Origin: Mesorhabditis belari
Taxonomy: Eukaryota; Nematoda; Chromadorea; Rhabditida; Rhabditidae
DNA length: 64,000 nt
Direction of reading: 5' to 3'
Assembly: GCA_958450365.1 (NCBI GenBank)
Contig: CAUEEP010000728.1
Location: 1,488,001 to 1,552,000, forward strand
Each line of letters begins with the position of its first letter. Positions within the stretch are counted from its first letter, which is position 1. The position numbers were made by a program, and so were the translations under genes. Shown here piece after piece: positions 1 to 12,700 of this stretch. The notes beneath the pieces were generated by a model, which worked only from the letters and a program-made list of their open reading frames with translations, searched no databases and was not told where the DNA came from.

Positions 1-1527
1 AAATCGGTTTTTTGTTATCATTGACAGAAGAACCTCGAATAACGACCACTCCAGAAGCAACAACAACTCGTGAATCTCACTAGAAAATAGCAATTTCATA
101 GTTTTAAGCCGAGCCAACAACTACCACACGAATCACGACCACACCAATCACGACCACACCATTCACCACCACAACGCAAACAAGTATGAGTCAAGTTTTT
201 AAAGCTATCCCAAATAGATCGATTCATTGGAGCTTTTCAGCAACAACTCCTCCAGCATGGTATTGCGGTATGACGTATCGATTGAGCTATGAGAAATCCC
301 CGTCAATAGCTTTTCCCTCTTCTGATCTTTATTCATTAGCCGGTTTGTGTCGTTTTCCCTTTCAAAACTCTCCAAATTCCCAAATTGTTTCTAATTGTTT
401 TGAAGATAATCCACTTCCACAGACTCCACTTCAAGTGGAGTCTTTTTCGACTCCACTTGTCTTTCTTTTCCACTTCACTTCAAGTTTCAGCCGTGAATCC
501 AATTCAATCAATATGCATTGAGACTTGTGAGACTTGTTCCCTATCGATTCACTTTACATATTATTGTCAAGTAGATCTCGTTTCACATTCCTTTTTTTTG
601 ATCGCTTATTTCAGTCAAAAGAAGAATGTCAGTTGAATGATGAAATGCCGTTTGTGATTAATCTCAACAATCAAAGTCAATGGGATACTGAATGTAAAAC
701 AAGGTAGAAAATAGACTTTCAAAGGAGTTTTGTCGAGTTTCTCGGATTGGATGAACAATAAGAACTCAAGGCCTTTGAGCCTCAAGGCTCAAGGCTCAAA
801 GCCTAATCCAAATCAATTTCTACAGCGCTACTTCCTCCAATGGATCGTTTTTTCTGAGTTGTGAGGCAACGATTAACAAAAATCAATTGATTCTTTCATG
901 GAACATGAAAAAATATTCACAAAATGGATTACCAATTGAGAAAAGTGCTGTTCTGATCGTCGTTCCAGAGTTGCTCGTTGGTTGGGTCAAGGAAAAAACT
1001 TTGAATTCATAACTTGAAAACTTTCAGATAATCATCAATATATTGTTTTGCCAAACGAGGCACCGATAGTGAATTTAGAGGAATCAGAAAAGCCAATTTC
1101 GGTGGTTTTGGTTATTGGGAACGGAGAATGGCAAATCTTGAAAGGGTTGACTTCGGTTTTTTTCTCACTCACTATGCTTTCTACCTAAACATTGTAGAAT
1201 TCAAGTGGCAAATGCACATTTGGACTTAGCCCATTTTCACCATCCAACAGAACAGATGTCGATGGAAATATTATTGAAATTAAGTTTGTTTTTGTTTTTT
1301 TTTAAAAAATACAAATCAAATCTTGCAGAGAATCAAGCTAGATTCGATTGAAAATGATGAAAATCAAAGCTTTTTTATTAAGATTTTACCCTTAAACTTA
1401 AACTTAGACTTTACCAAATCAGATCAGTTTTCTATTATTAAAATTATCTACTAGAATAAATGCCGAAAAACCCTAGTTGAAAATAGGGCAGATCAAAAAA
1501 AAATGAAAATTCAAAAAAAGTGCAGTG

Positions 1528-1600
1528 CCGGGACTCGAACCTGTGACCATCGCTTACCGGGAAACCGTGCTAACCATTACACCACAACGGGCCTGACCTC
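1528..1600 (-). pseudogene. tRNA-derived sequence, Thr-like
   Basis: The minus strand shows an A box (TGGTGTAATGGTTAGCAC) and a B box (GGTTCGAGTCCC). The anticodon loop would read GGT. T-stem and anticodon stem contain mismatches, so it is a decayed tRNA gene or tRNA-derived repeat rather than a working tRNA. A second copy (10984-11056) lies in the duplication. Confidence 0.6.
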
Positions 1601-1842
1601 CCTTACTCCAGAGGGAGTTAACTCTCTAATAGAACGCCAATTTCTCGTACAGTCCTTCGTCTAGCTTCTTTTTAGAAATCATTTTCTTCTCAGCTCTTAG
1701 ATTTTCCCCCAACTACACTTTTGGTCCCAAAAACTATTAGCTTTCAAGAGCTATCCTTTGACATCAAAGCGCACATTGTAGCTTAAAGCAGCGCGAAGAA
1801 TGGTACGTTCAAAGTTAGACTACGCGACTGTAAGCTTATGGG

Positions 1843-2213
1843 CATTAAAAAAATACCGACTGGGGCTACCAGTGGTGAATTTATCGCATACACGAAATAT
1901 ATCAATCACAATACAACGACACACACAATACTAGGCTATATCTTAACTTAACCCACGTCATGACAGACGGCTCCCTAACCCTAAGCTCAATGGGGAACTA
2001 AATAGCTTTTTTGGTGGTGAAGGGAAGATGACGATGAAGGAGTGGCTTGTCACTTTAAAGAACTGGGGCCACAACCACCAGACTGCCCTCCAGAAAACCT
2101 CTCAACCCGAAGGGAAAGGAAATCCGAAGGGGGTGACCATGTCGCATGTGGGGTTCGAACCCTCGACCTTCCGATTAAGATAAAAGACACTTAACCAGTC
2201 AGCCACACGTGCA
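1843..2213 (-). mobile_element. tRNA-derived SINE, Lys(CTT)-like head
   Basis: The right end on the minus strand starts GCACGTGTGGCTGACTGGTT with A box, a CTTAA anticodon loop (CTT) and a strong B box (GGGTTCGAACCCC), followed by unrelated sequence for about 300 bases. The anticodon stem does not pair well. The layout of tRNA head plus body fits a SINE inserted in the intron 1427-2859. The left boundary is approximate. Confidence 0.55.
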
Positions 2214-2491
2214 TTATGGATGTTTTTTCGTCCATCGCTCTGTAAAAAAGCCGTCTAACAAAGCAATCTGGTCAAAAAAATGTATAAAATAAACTTAACT
2301 TTGATGCTAAATGTCGAGTTTATAAAAAAAATAAAAATGATTGTGAAAAATAGAAAAGAAACAAATTGGCTGATTGCCAAAGAAAGAAAACTTGGAGGGT
2401 TACGGTAGTTTAGTGCATTTTAGTGTGGTACGTAAAAATTTTCTCTGAAAAACCCTCAAAATCATTTCGCGTTCTATTAAAGTATTTATGG

Positions 2492-2844
2492 TACCGTAAA
2501 TACTGTAATAATACCCCATCGCCATAATGACGGTGCGGAGTGTTGGGTAGTCTAGCTCTGAACGAGTTTTTCTCGACACTGGTTTATGCTACAATGCGCG
2601 CTTAGGTATCAAAAAATAGCCCTGAATTTCAGCTTTCATTTGATACCTAAGCGCGCATTGTTGCATAAACCAGTGTCGAGAAAAACTCGTTCAAAGCTAG
2701 ACTACGCAACACTCCGCACCGTCATTATTATTTTTTTTTTGAAAGTACAGACGAAAAATGAAATACTAAAAAACTTTTGCGACTACGCGACTGTACAAAC
2801 GGGGTGTAATTGTACGACTGTACAATTTTACAGCATTTACAGTA
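2492..2844. mobile_element. palindromic MITE, TACCGTAAATACTG family
   Basis: Ends are TACCGTAAATACTGTAATA and its decayed complement. The inner arms (GACGGTGCGGAGTGTTG... and complement) form a long hairpin around a TTTGATACC core. Located in an intron; the next exon's acceptor is 15 bases past its right end. Confidence 0.85.
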
Positions 2845-3137
2845 TGTTCATTTGTTCAGCGGAAACGGAGGATCATTCATTGAGCAATATTTAACAAGTC
2901 GTATTTACACCGTACTCATTCCACCAAAATGCTCAACAAAAATCGCCATTCAACCACTCAAATCGGTTTCAAGTAAACAAAAGAAAAAGGAAAATCATTT
3001 CTTTTTTTTTCTTTCAGAACGAATCGAGCAATCGTTATGTAATGGGACAACGATGATCACGACTCCCGGCTATATGAATAGTTGGAATGTTTTTGATAAA
3101 GAAGACTTTATATCGTATCAAATCTATTGTGGTAAGC

Positions 3138-3446
3138 CTGTATACTGTAATAGTACCACGCCCCCTTAATGACGGTGCGGAGTGTTGCGTAGTCTAGCTT
3201 TGAACGAGTTTTTCTCGACACTGGTTTATGCTACAATGCGCGCTTAGGTATCAAAAAATAGCTGAAATTCAGGGCTATTTTTTGATACCAAAGACGCATT
3301 TTTTGAAAGTACGGACGAAAAATGAAATACTAAAAACCTGGTGACATGAAATACTATGGTGTTTAGTTTAGGTTTCGGTTACCGTATTCCCTCTAATAGT
3401 AGTGCGCACTACTATTTTTTCAACCCCCTCCTTAACCGCAATACTA
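3138..3446. mobile_element. truncated copies of two MITE families
   Basis: 3138-3340 is a shortened TACCGTAAATACTG-family element. From about 3380 a second element (taccgtattccctctaatag) begins and is cut at the duplication junction 3446. The equivalent DNA at 12595-12938 is complete on the right. Confidence 0.7.
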
Positions 3447-3737
3447 CTGAACATTCACGTTCGTGAAAAGACGGATTGAATGGAGCAGTTGAGACGGAGA
3501 TTTTGTAATCTTAAGCCAAGAGACGCATAATCTTCTCTTTCTGCACGCAATCATCAGTTTATTTCGTCGCCAGGTCATCGGGTTCAATCATTAAGTCGCT
3601 AAAACGGTCGGATAGAAGAAAATGCATGTCCTAGTACCTTAGATAACAGCTTTGTCGAGCTTGAAAGCAGCTTACTGTTCGAAACACTCAGTACCGGCAA
3701 CAAAAAAAGCTAAAAACTTTCCCTCCATTTGAAGAGA

Positions 3738-6700
3738 ATGCTGGCTTTGTCTCTGTTTTTCTTATTACTGATTCGTGTTGTCAACGGAGATGATGAAGAT
3801 GATTTGGTATTCGAGTTGACGAGTGATCGTCCGCGTTTCGGTTTTCACGGGGCTCGTTTAAGCCAAGTAAAGGTGGGTGTACGATGCTTGAGATGGAGAA
3901 AGAAGTTAACGGAGAATGAAGAATCCTTGACGGAGATCCTTGACGGAAAAAAAGACGGAGTAAACGTAGAAACAGAAAAATGGAGAAAGTCCCAAGTCTG
4001 GTATAGTAGATTTCTCACCTACAACAACTTTTGGATCTATCAATTTCGATCTATCTATCTTTTGGATCTATCAATTTCGATCTATGTTTTAAAAAAACCT
4101 CTCAGAGCTTTCAAAAGCTTTCAAAAGCCTTCAAAAGCTTGCAAAAGCTTTCAAAACCTTTCAAAACCTTTCAAAAAAGCTTTAGAATTGAAAAAACTAA
4201 AAACCATGCTTTCAGACAATCACAATCAGAGTGGGCAATGAGGTGAGCTATGAAATTGGATACACTCAGAATGGATGCAATAATCTTGATACTGAAAATG
4301 GGAACGTAAAAGTGAGGAAATAGAAATACTCGTTTAGTTTAAAGATTTAAAGATTTAAAGATTCAAAGATTCAATAATAAAACGAAATTCATAGTGCGAT
4401 GACAAGCCACCGTTCACCATTGTCGACGTGGCTTTGGAGTCACCAAAAACGGGTAGCCGGTAAAAAGTTATTCCAAAAATTTGTTCAAACCTTTGAACAG
4501 TTAACTTAGAGTTATTTTCATTTTCTGATTAATTTTTAAAGATAAAATACCGAGTAAAAGTCTTGCAAAATCACTTTTTCAAAAAAAATCGATGAAAATT
4601 TTTTTATAGAAAATCCCTCCCGTTCTTTTTGCGTTGGGGTTTTTGTTTTGTTTTTGATTAGAATAATATCTGTAAACTTTATTGACAAAAACAAATTTGA
4701 GGTTCAGCGTAAAACAAAAAAGTAATTCGGCTCAATTCGATGGCAAAAAATGTGGCAGGTTCGCTCGTCCTCGCCCAATCAACCATGGATGCTCGCCAGT
4801 ATATGGGAATACTAAAAGAGGGCCTACTTCCATTTGCTCAGAATCACATGACTCCTGGATGGTTTCTCTTAATAATAACTACCAGGACAATTCGCCGGTT
4901 CACAAGAGCAAGCTCCTGATGGGTTGCACAGTGAATCTCTCGAAAGGGGCAAAAGCTGATTCCTGGATGGTTTGCTCTTAATAATGTTTCGTTAGTCAAT
5001 GTGCTCCCTATGTCACCTGATTTGAAAGTTATTGAGAATGATATCTGTTCTGAGAATGATAAGGATATATTTTCTCCAAAAGGCAACCACTTGATCAGAC
5101 GACCCATGGGAAAGCGAATACTCCTTAAATATGTGCGACCTACAATGCGAGCTGGCGGAGGATCAATCATGTGAGAATATTGAGATTGAGAATCTATGGG
5201 CTTACGTGAAGACAAAGTTACGAGGAAAAGACTTTCAAAACAAAAGTTGAGTTATGGTTCTACATGCGAAAAGTTTGAAGCTCAATTTGAGCAGCGATTC
5301 TTCACGAATTAGTCGACTCAATGAAGTGATTTTAGTCGGATTTTAGTAGGCCAATTGAATATTGATTTGAATATTGATTTTTAATTTTCTCGTATAATAT
5401 TGCAAGACTTTTGCACCCAATTTTTAGAGGTTTTTTTGTGGTTTTTGCCATTTACTTTTTTATTTTACACTAAACTTCAAATTTGTTTTTGTCAATAAAG
5501 TGTACAGATATTATTCTAATCAAAAACAAAACAAAAACCCCAACGCAAAAAATAACGGGAGGGATTTTCTATAAAGTTTCATCGATTTTGTTTGAAAAAG
5601 GTGATGTTGCAAAACTTTTACTGTATTAGTGAATATTTGTTCGGTACTGTATTACTTTTGCTCGATACTTTATTAGTCAACTGAATATTTGTGAAGTGCT
5701 AAGTAACGCAAATCGATTTTCTGTTTAAATTTTCGCCCCTAGAGTATATGGAGTAGTCCCAAGTGGGCGCGGAACGGTGTTCACTTGGATTTGGCAAGTG
5801 AATGCGAGATCCGAGTTGATCTTTCAAGCACCACCATTTGGGGATTCTTCTTCATTGGAATACTCGGTGACTGTTCAAATCAACGATGATAACGGTAAGC
5901 GAATGAGATCGTGTTTTTTAGTCGTTCAAGCAGTAGCTCAGTCGTTTTGAGTACGATTCCTACAAACAACATACACATAGCTCTTTTTTTAAACAACATA
6001 CCTCAACACATAAACAACAAAACTCTTTTTTTTTGCTTATCCTACATCTGAAACGAGTCCCGCCCCTTTTCCCATTAGCAATCTAAGCTTTAAGCTCAAA
6101 TCTCTTGGTGTCGGGCTGTTGAAATTTAAATATTCTTGATATTATTCGATGCGCCAAATCTTTCCCGATCGATTTGTACAAAAACTATTTATATTAAAAA
6201 GCCGAACATCAAGAGATTTGAGCTCAAAGTCGGATTGCTAATGGCAAAGGTGGCAAAGGCAAAGCTGGCAAAAGCTAATGGCAAAGGTGGCAAAGGCAAA
6301 GCTGGCAAAAGCTAATGGCAAAGCTGGCAAAAGCTAATGACAAAGGTGGCAAAGGCTAATGGCAAAGGCAAAGGTAAAGGCAAAGGCATATTCAGGCGAG
6401 ATTATTCCTTCATTCCCGGGACTACGAAACAATGAAGTGAATAGCCCGTTAACATTTTCTGTCCTATTTCAATACGGAACGATTATCGCCAATCCAGAGA
6501 CATACGAGTTCGATTAGAAAAATTTCGAATTACTTACGAGTTTCAGTGAAATCGAAAATGGCCCACTTGTCATGGTGAAAGCGTTACATTCGGGAAATGT
6601 CGATGATTTTTGTCCTGGGGTACTTTCTAATGGAAATCATTACAGAAAAATTACAGCAATCGATCGAATGTCATCCAGATACAATTTTTTCTTTTTATGC

Positions 6701-9700
6701 CGGTCCTATGCCGATTCCGATTGGACCGGAAACGTTGAATGACGAATTTCTTCTGACAAAAGTTCGGTAATTTGTCAAAAATGAAATTTTATGTAATTTC
6801 TTTGCAGTGGTGGTGTTCCGGTTTATTCAAGAAATACGGTGACAACAGTGACCACCACCAATGGATGCTCATTTTGTTTAGTGTTTGATGCAAGAGCAGC
6901 GAGTGAGTTCATGCATTACTGATAAAAATATTTGGGTGACAAATGACCAAAAGTCTAGCATTAAAAAAGCATTTAAGTTCTGAAGATTTTTCTATTTAAA
7001 ACAATGAACCAAATACAAAAGATCCGTGTAATGCACGAGTACTGATGAAACAATCTTTCAGGGAAATTTCAGGAGAAGATTTGGATACATTTAAAACAAT
7101 GTGCCAAATATTGGGTTGATGAATTGAAAACTGCGTGGCTTTGAACTCAAATTTATTCAACATAAAACCATGAATTCATTCCAAATAATTTCCATTAGTA
7201 TTGACGACTTCTGCTCATAATAATAATAATGATTTGATCTGTCTTCGCACTTAGCGCAGATCACAACCCGCTTCCACATTTACTGAGGCAGAAGTGTAGT
7301 TGTCGTAGCCGATGATACTCCGATGGCCGGGCTGGGGCGCTCGGAGGGGAACCCATGGGAGTCGAACCCACGACTAACCCGCGCCGACGTTGCTCAACTT
7401 GGCAGATCGGACGGGGTCGACCACAGACCCTTCCCTTTCTGGGCCCCACTTCTGCTCATTTTACAGGCAATTTGCGGATTTCTCTTTCGTGGTAGGGTTT
7501 TGGCTTTGAATCGAAAAACTTTCAAAGCCAACTTCTGACTGCTTCTTCCGAATCGAAGTGTTCTCCCGCAAGCTCATTACTCATGATCCGGAATAAATAG
7601 TAATCAAAAGAGGCGAGGTCCGCACCGTATAGGGAATGCGCCAAAAGTTCCCAAACAAGGCTATTTATTTTAGAGCGAGTCAGTTTTGCTGAATTGAATC
7701 GAAAACTGCGTGGCTTTGAACTAAAATTTATTCAACATAAAACCATGAATTCATTCGAAATAATTTCCATTATTATTGACGACTTCTGCCCATTTTACAG
7801 GCAATTTGCGGATTCCTCTTTCGTAGATTTTGGTTTGTGTGTGAGACAAGTGTGAGACTCAAAAATCGAGGGCTGGAGATGTCCCAGTTTGAGCACTTTC
7901 TTCAAAAGAAACCCATTTTGGTGTCAATGGAAAAGTTGTAGAGAATCAAAAATCAAGCTTATAGCCAAATTTCCAAAAAGATACACTTAGTAGTTTCGCT
8001 TCAAATGTTTTGTGAAAATTCGTAAATTTGGCATTTCTTGAAAACCAGTTTTTGAATCGTTCTGAAAATTTGGCTATAAGCCTAATTTTTGATTCTCTAC
8101 AACTTTTCCATTAATACCAAAATGGGTTTCTTTTGAAGAAAGTGCTCAAACTGTCACACATGACAATAGCCGGCAGTTTTCAATTCACCAACCTAATACA
8201 AACGATCCGTGTAATACACGAGTACTAATGAAACAATCTTCCAGAGAAATTTCAGGAGAATATTTGGATACATTTACAACGTGGACCCCAGCCTATTATC
8301 CGTGGGCTTTTGATCGGAAGCTACAAATAGCCCACCTCGAACAATATGGGCCATTAAAGATGACCGGAACTTTTATGCAAATGGTTTGTATTCAGTGTAG
8401 TGGGCAAGCTGAAAACAGACAAAAGACCTTTTTTTTCTGTTTTAATCTCATTCCATCCCATGTTTACAATATTTTTGAGTTCAGAAAGCGCGTACAATGA
8501 CCGCTGAAATCAGTCGACTTGATGGAGTTTCCCTACAATTGTTGGCGTTTGAAACAAGCTGTTCGGACGATCTACCAACGTTTAATTTCAGGTTTCTCTA
8601 GTTTTTCTATTATAAGATTTTAATGGATAATATTGGGTTGTCCATTTATGAATGCGCGTTTTTACTATTTTGTAAATTTCTCAAAATACCGAATAGATGT
8701 ATATGAGTGTTATATATCATTCGAAAGCTGAAGATCTCCTCTACATTTTGGAATAAAAAAGTTTTTCAATTCATTCAACTTTTTGGGGAAATTGACTGCA
8801 CAAAGGGAGAGGTCGTTTTCGAAAAAAAAAAAAAACCCATTCCAGCTTAGCTATTCCTCAAGTTTTATGATGTAAAATAACCGCCCAGAAAAGAAAAGAA
8901 AAGTAAAGATGCTCTGAAATTGTTATATTTTAAAAGAAAGTTGTATTGATAGATCTATTGACCAAACATCAAACGGTTAACTCAATTTGAGCGGAGCCAA
9001 AACTTGATCCAAAGGCACCCTTCCATTTTTTGGCCACCTCTTCTTCTGTGCAATATATTCTTAATAATAAAGAAGAAATTGGTGAGAAAAGGTAGATTTC
9101 TGGAGAGAGGATTGAAGTCTTGAGCTTTTGCTTTCCAAATAGCAATTACTCTAGCCATTGTTTTTGAATCGAAAAACTTTCAAAGCCAATTTTTGACTGC
9201 TCGGTAGCAGTAATCATTGAAAAATCGTTCACAATTTCTTTTGTTATCTATTTTATTTCTATTTCTTTATTACTATTGCTGTTCATCTATTCTGATCACG
9301 ATTTTTTTTCCAGTTTTACAACGATTCCCGATGATTCATTAGTGTTTGAAGGTTATTGCTTTCAAGTGAGTCTTTTTCGCATTTCACTTGGCAATGAAAT
9401 TTCAATTGGCATTTCAATTTGAGATTAATTGGTCGATTAATGAAGGGGAGCACAATGAAATCGGTTTTTTGTTATCATTGACAGAAGAACCTCGAATAAC
9501 GACCACTCCAGAAGCAACAACAACTCGTGAATCTCACTAGAAAATAGCAATTTCATAGTTTTAAGCCGAGCCAACAACTACCACACGAATCACGACCACA
9601 CCAATCACGACCACACCATTCACCACCACAACGCAAACAAGTATGAGTCAAGTTTTTAAAGCTATCCCAAATAGATCGATTCATTGGAGCTTTTCAGCAA

Positions 9701-12700
9701 CAACTCCTCCAGCATGGTATTGCGGTATGACGTATCGATTGAGCTATGAGAAATCCCCGTCAATAGCTTTTCCCTCTTCTGATCTTTATTCATTAGCCGG
9801 TTTGTGTCGTTTTCCCTTTCAAAACTCTCCAAATTCCCAAATTGTTTCTAATTGTTTTGAAGATAATCCACTTCCACAGACTCCACTTCAAGTGGAGTCT
9901 TTTTCGACTCCACTTGTCTTTCTTTTCCACTTCACTTCAAGTTTCAGCCGTGAATCCAATTCAATCAATATGCATTGAGACTTGTGAGACTTGTTCCCTA
10001 TCGATTCACTTTACATATTATTGTCAAGTAGATCTCGTTTCACATTCCTTTTTTTGATCGCTTATTTCAGTCAAAAGAAGAATGTCAGTTGAATGATGAA
10101 ATGCCGTTTGTGATTAATCTCAACAATCAAAGTCAATGGGATACTGAATGTAAAACAAGGTAGAAAATAGACTTTCAAAGGAGTTTTGTCGAGTTTCCTG
10201 GATTGGATGAACAATAAGAACTCAAGGCCTTTGAGCCTCAAGGCTCAAGGCTCAAAGCCTAATCCAAATCAATTTCTACAGCGCTACTTCCTCCAATGGA
10301 TCGTTTTTTCTGAGTTGTGAGGCAACGATTAACAAAAATCAATTGATTCTTTCATGGAACATGAAAAAATATTCACAAAATGGATTACCAATTGAGAAAA
10401 GTGCTGTTCTGATCGTCGTTCCAGAGTTGCTCGTTGGTTGGGTCAAGGAAAAAACTTTGAATTCATAACTTGAAAACTTTCAGATAATCATCAATATATT
10501 GTTTTGCCAAACGAGGCACCGATAGTGAATTTAGAGGAATCAGAAAAGCCAATTTCGGTGGTTTTGGTTATTGGGAACGGAGAATGGCAAAGCTTGAAAG
10601 GGTTGACTTCGGTTTTTTTCTCACTCACTATGCTTTCTACCTAAACATTGTAGAATTCAAGTGGCAAATGCACATTTGGACTTAGCCCATTTTCACCATC
10701 CAACAGAACAGATGTCGATGGAAATATTATGGAAATTAAGTTTGTTTTTGTTTTTTTTTTAAAAAATACAAATCAAATCTTGCAGAGAATCAAGCTAGAT
10801 TCGATTGAAAATGATGAAAATCAAAGCTTTTTTATTAAGATTTTACCCTTAAACTTAAACTTAGACTTTACCAAATCAGATCAGTTTTCTATTATTAAAA
10901 TTATCTACTAGAATAAATGCCGAAAAACCCTAGTTGAAAATAGGGCAGATCAAAAAAAAATGAAAATTCAAAAAAAGTGCAGTGCCGGGACTCGAACCTG
11001 TGACCATCGCTTACCGGGAAACTGTGCTAACCATCACGCCACAACGGGCCTGATCTCCCTTACTCCAGAGGGAGTTAACTCTCTAATAGAACGCCAATTT
11101 CTCGTACAGTCCTTCGTCTAGCTTCTTTTTAGAAATCATTTTCTTCTCAGCTCTTAGATTTTCCCCCAACTACACTTTTGGTCCCAAAAACTATTAGCTT
11201 TCAAGAGCTATCCTTTGACATCAAAGCGCACATTGTAGCTTAAAGCAGCGCGAAGAATGGTACGTTCAAAGTTAGACTACGCGACTGTAAGCTTATGGGC
11301 ATTAAAAAAATACCGACTGGGGCTACCAGTGGTGAATTTATCGCATACACGAAATATATCAATCACAATACAACGACACACACAATACTAGGCTATATCT
11401 TAACTTAACCCACGTCATGACAGACGGCTCCCTAACCCTAAGCTCAATGGGGAACTAAATAGCTTTTTTGGTGGTGAAGGGAAGATGACGATGAAGGAGT
11501 GGCTTGTCACTTTAAAGAACTGGGGCCACAACCACCAGACTGCCCTCCAGAAAACCTCTCAACCCGAAGGGAAAGGAAATCCGAAGGGGGTGACCATGTC
11601 GCATGTGGGGTTCGAACCCTCGACCTTCCGATTAAGATAAAAGACACTTAACCAGTCAGCCACACGTGCATTATGGATGTTTTTTCGTCCATCGCTCTGT
11701 AAAAAGCCGTCTAACAAAGCAATCTGGTCAAAAAAATGTATAAAATAAACTTAACTTTGATGCTAAATGTCGAGTTTATAAAAAAAAATAAAAATGATTG
11801 TGAAAAATAGAAAAGAAACAAATTGGCTGATTGCCAAAGAAAGAAAACTTGGAGGGTTACGGTAGTTTAGTGCATTTTAGTGTGGTACGTAAAAATTTTC
11901 TCTGAAAAAGCCTCAAAATCATTTCGCGTTCTATTAAAGTATTTATGGTACCGTAAATACTGTAATAATACCCCATCGCCATAATGACGGTGCGGAGTGT
12001 TGGGTAGTCTAGCTCTGAACGAGTTTTTCTCGACACTGGTTTATGCTACAATGCGCGCTTAGGTATCAAAAAATAGCCCTGAATTTCAGCTTTCATTTGA
12101 TACCTAAGCGCGCATTGTTGCATAAACCAGTGTCGAGAAAAACTCGTTCAAAGCTAGACTACGCAACACTCCGCACCGTCATTATTATTTTTTTTTTGAA
12201 AGTACAGACGAAAAATGAAATACTAAAAAACTTTTGCGACTACGCGACTGTACAAACGGGGTGTAATTGTACGACTGTACAATTTTACAGTATTTACGGT
12301 ATGTTCATTTGTTCAGCGGAAACGGAGGATCATTCGTTGAGCAATATTTAACAAGTCGTATTTACACCGTACTCATTCCACCAAAATGCTCAACAAAAAT
12401 CGCCATTCAACCACTCAAATCGGTTTCAAGTAAACAAAAGAAAAAGGAAAATCATTTCTTTTTTTTTCTTTCAGAACGAATCGAGCAATCGTTATGTAAT
12501 GGGACAACGATGATCACGACTCCCGGCTATATGAATAGTTGGAATGTTTTTGATAAAGAAGACTTTATATCGTATCAAATCTATTGTGGTAAGCCTGTAT
12601 ACTGTAATAGTAACACGCCCCCTTAATGACGGTGCGGAGTGTTGCGTAGTCTAGCTTTGAACGAGTTTTTCTCGACACTGGTTTATGCTACAATGCGCGC

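Larger units (their letters stand above)
1..3131 (+). pseudogene. 3'-truncated upstream copy of CUB-like membrane protein gene (partial)
   Basis: Ten exons are visible: 1-69 (continues to the left), 109-183, 241-434, 615-703, 826-980, 1028-1155, 1198-1287, 1329-1426, 2860-2972 and 3018-3131. All junctions keep phase. Each exon has a near-identical partner 9457 (or 9456) bases downstream in the 3738-14795 gene. Visible coding differences are replacements: WQILKG against WQSLKG, NIIEIK against NIMEIK, and SFIEQ against SFVEQ. The last exon here ends at a normal donor, but homology stops at 3446, so the exons that follow in the downstream copy (13350 onward, including the membrane anchor and stop) are absent. 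The exons themselves show no stops, so it may still be transcribed as a truncated, anchorless product. 'Pseudogene' is inferred from the missing 3' end. The 5' exons should lie left of the window. Confidence 0.6.
1..3446. repeat. 3' part of tandem duplication unit 1
   Basis: Bases 1-3446 match 9458-12903 with offset 9457 and only about a dozen substitutions plus a few homopolymer length changes (for example near 595, 1300, 2245 and 2325). The match stops sharply after ATACTA at 3446/12903. This fits a tandem duplication with unit length 9457 and unit 2 spanning 3447-12903; unit 1 would begin about 6 kb left of the window. Confidence 0.93.

Noticed and set aside
186..521. A separate 111-residue gene starting MSQVFK, and its copy at 9643
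   Set aside because: Only the part from 241 to 434 is coding, as an internal exon of the CUB-like gene; the rest is intron.
1528..1600. Functional tRNA gene
   Set aside because: T-stem and anticodon stem contain mismatches, so it is treated as tRNA-derived.
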